Shown in pieces: positions 62,213 through 64,000 of a stretch of 64,000 nt of DNA (position 1 is its first letter; every line of letters begins with the position of its first letter). Location: positions 62,001 to 126,000 of the forward strand of contig CP148265.1 in the NCBI GenBank assembly GCA_045345765.1, written 5' to 3'. The notes below the pieces were generated by a model. It did no database searches. It was not told the DNA's origin and worked only from the letters and a program-made list of their open reading frames with translations. A program made the position numbers and the translations under genes. This stretch comes from JAOARY01 sp045345765 (GTDB lineage Bacteria; Bacillota; Clostridia; Peptostreptococcales; Peptostreptococcaceae).

Positions 62213-64000
62213 AATATCAAATTTAACTAAAATCTTTTTAAGTTCATCAGAAACTAATTTTAATTTTCTAGATTCTTCTGTTAAATTCTCAATTGTTGCT
62301 ATTTGTTCTTCTGAATTAGCACTCATTTCTTCCATACTAGCAGAAGTTTGTTCAACTCCATCAGAAATACTTTCTATAAGAGATGTTAGATTTTCTTTAT
62401 AATTGTTTAGCGATTCACCTAATTGTTTTGTATATTCTGTGATATTAAATAATTCCTGCAAATTATTATTAATATCTTTAAATATACTTTCAGTTTCTAC
62501 AACCATAACTTCATTTTTCTTTGCAATTTCCTCTGAATTCTCAGTATATTCAACTGCAAATTTTGACTTTTCTTGTATATTTAATATCTTTTGTCTAATA
62601 TCATCTGTTGCAGAACTTGTCTGTTCAGCTAATTTTCTTATTTCCTCTGCAACTACAGCAAATCCTTTACCCGCTTCTCCAGCTCTAGCTGCCTCTATCG
62701 AAGCATTAAGTGCTAGCAGATTTGTTTGTTCTGATATTGCATTTATCATATCAATTATACTTGTAATCTCAGATGTACTGTCATCCATCTCTCTTACAAT
62801 ATTTTTTATATTTTTTACAGACTCTTGATTTTCAAGAGATTTTTCGCTAAGCCCTTTAAGTGTTTTTGAACCTTTTTTAGATAGCCCAGATGATTCTTCT
62901 GTTATTTCATATATTTTTATAGTTGAATCAAATACCTTTTCTAAGTCAATCGAGAAGTTATGCATTTCTTTTACACTTTTTTGAGTATCAGAAGCTTGAT
63001 TTGTTGCAGAATCAGCAATTTCAGATATTGCCTTTGTCATCTCTTCTAATGCCTGCATAGATTGTTCTGTTGCACTTACAAGTATTTGTGATGCTTCATT
63101 CATCTCATTTGAAGATAATTTTATATTTTCAAGCATAGAATTAACAAATTCTTTTACTTTATTAAAACTCTTCGAAATAAGACCCATTTCATCATTAGTT
63201 TCAACAGAAATATTTGCTTTTAAATTACCTTTTGAAAAACTTTCCATAGCATTTAATATTTTTGGAATAGGTTTTAAGCTTATTTGGACTAATAAATATA
63301 AAATTATTAATATTACCAAAGAAAACACTATAAATAATATTGTATTTATGAGTATAAAACTACTAAGTTCTTCTTGTGTTTCTTCAACATCTATTATAGT
63401 ACCCACAGACCACATATTTGATTTTATTGGACTATATGCAATATATTTGTCTTTGCCTTCAAATTTATAACTATCAATATTACTACTTCCTTTTATCATC
63501 TCTCTTCCTATAATGCCTAACCCACCTTCAAATTCCGTAATATTACTGTCCATTATATACTCTTCTTTTGGATGATATACAGTTGTCCCAAGCTTTGTAA
63601 CCAAAATTGAATAACCTTCTTTTCCAATTTTATAAGACTCTAAAACCTTTGACACATCATCAATAAGAAGGTCTATTGCTACAACACCAATTTCTTTTCC
63701 TCCATCGTAAATTGGCTTTACTATAGATATTACAAGTTTACCTGTAACTGCATCTACATAAGGTTCAGTAAATGTAGTATCTCCATTTGCCATAGTTTCT
63801 TTATACCAACCTTTACCCTTTATATCATAATCTGGCGACGAATCATAGTCAGGCATATCAGTTATAAGATCACTAGCATTAGAAAGACCCAGCCAAACTA
63901 AAGATAAATTTGAATCAGTATCTTTAATTTTCTTTAATTGATCTGTAACCCTATAATATATAGGATTGTCTCTTTTTAAATTTCTATCCTGTACTTCCCT
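62210..64000 (-). CDS. Methyl-accepting chemotaxis protein (5' end beyond window)
   Basis: The frame is open to the right edge (about 596 residues visible); the first ATG inside it is not the true start because the preceding 48 codons read on as REVQDRNLK...LVWLGLSNASDLITD. A double-Cache sensor with the ligand-pocket pattern GKGWYKE...EPYVDAVTGKLVISIVKP...VVAIDL, then a membrane segment (ILINTILFIVFSLVILIILYLLV), HAMP, and a cytoplasmic signalling domain with the tip AGEAGKGFAVVAEEIRKLAEQT. dCache sensors of this kind often bind amino acids; the N-terminus and first membrane segment are missing. Confidence 0.92.
   Translation of the reverse strand, partial: REVQDRNLKRDNPIYYRVTDQLKKIKDTDSNLSLVWLGLSNASDLITDMPDYDSSPDYDIKGKGWYKETMANGDTTFTEPYVDAVTGKLVISIVKPIYDGGKEIGVVAIDLLIDDVSKVLESYKIGKEGYSILVTKLGTTVYHPKEEYIMDSNITEFEGGLGIIGREMIKGSSNIDSYKFEGKDKYIAYSPIKSNMWSVGTIIDVEETQEELSSFILINTILFIVFSLVILIILYLLVQISLKPIPKILNAMESFSKGNLKANISVETNDEMGLISKSFNKVKEFVNSMLENIKLSSNEMNEASQILVSATEQSMQALEEMTKAISEIADSATNQASDTQKSVKEMHNFSIDLEKVFDSTIKIYEITEESSGLSKKGSKTLKGLSEKSLENQESVKNIKNIVREMDDSTSEITSIIDMINAISEQTNLLALNASIEAARAGEAGKGFAVVAEEIRKLAEQTSSATDDIRQKILNIQEKSKFAVEYTENSEEIAKKNEVMVVETESIFKDINNNLQELFNITEYTKQLGESLNNYKENLTSLIESISDGVEQTSASMEEMSANSEEQIATIENLTEESRKLKLVSDELKKILVKFDI

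Noticed and set aside
1..64000. tRNA, rRNA, CRISPR arrays or insertion sequences
   Set aside because: No clover-leaf candidates, rRNA segments, regular short repeats with spacers, or transposase genes were seen.

Overview
The window is a low-GC, densely coded stretch of chromosome from a Gram-positive anaerobe of the Clostridia. Very AT-rich third codon positions, strong GGAGG-type ribosome sites, frequent TTG starts and the cluster divIVA-ylmH-ylmG-sepF-ylmE all point that way. The gene set most resembles Peptostreptococcaceae or Tissierellales relatives, but I cannot name a species. I see no rRNA, tRNA, CRISPR array, prophage or insertion sequence. This is core chromosome with many cis-acting RNAs.

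Region by region. 1-5.7 kb: minus-strand pyrimidine salvage genes uraA (cut by the window edge) and pyrR, each with a PyrR-type leader, then rluD, lspA, an MTA/SAH nucleosidase and divIVA. 4.6-12 kb: ylmH, ylmG, sepF, ylmE, an HlyD-like membrane protein, gpsA, der and a DUF512 Fe-S protein. 12-19.8 kb: an AlbA/Schlafen-type ATPase, an FAH-family hydrolase, a CoA-binding protein, a YigZ protein, a Lon-like protease, a LacI-type regulator and trmB. 20-25.9 kb: a lone acyl carrier protein, an RluA synthase, a chorismate mutase, NAD kinase, a phosphodiesterase, a PII-like protein with a cation/proton antiporter behind a structured leader, a degenerate GGDEF protein and a DUF1294 protein. 26-33 kb: pepT, a FabK-like flavoprotein, a polysaccharide deacetylase lipoprotein, and a gnd-zwf-cyclase operon.

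33-43.5 kb holds three textbook RNA-controlled units on the minus strand: a T-box before ileS, a lysine riboswitch before an NhaC-family transporter, and an FMN riboswitch before ribD-ribE-ribBA-ribH. All three have near-consensus TTGACA promoters with 17-bp spacers. 43.5-55.8 kb: a thiamine-binding protein, a DMT permease, a sigma-54 activator, an alpha-amylase-type enzyme, a 2-hydroxyacid dehydrogenase, a glucose-type PTS permease controlled by a LicT-type antiterminator through an RNA antiterminator site, a C_GCAxxG_C_C protein, two CheX-type chemotaxis proteins and an acetate transporter. 56-64 kb: clpE, a TetR-MATE efflux operon with two matching operators, ilvE, a PPC-domain protein and a chemoreceptor cut by the right edge.

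The points most worth following up are: the oxidative pentose phosphate operon that lacks a recognisable lactonase but carries a cyclase-family hydrolase apparently starting at AUA; the SD-sequestering leader of the PII-like/antiporter operon; a uraA leader with a PyrR site but no intrinsic terminator; tandem terminators behind the lysine and FMN riboswitches; the very long terminator loop before ptsG; and the paired TetR operators.
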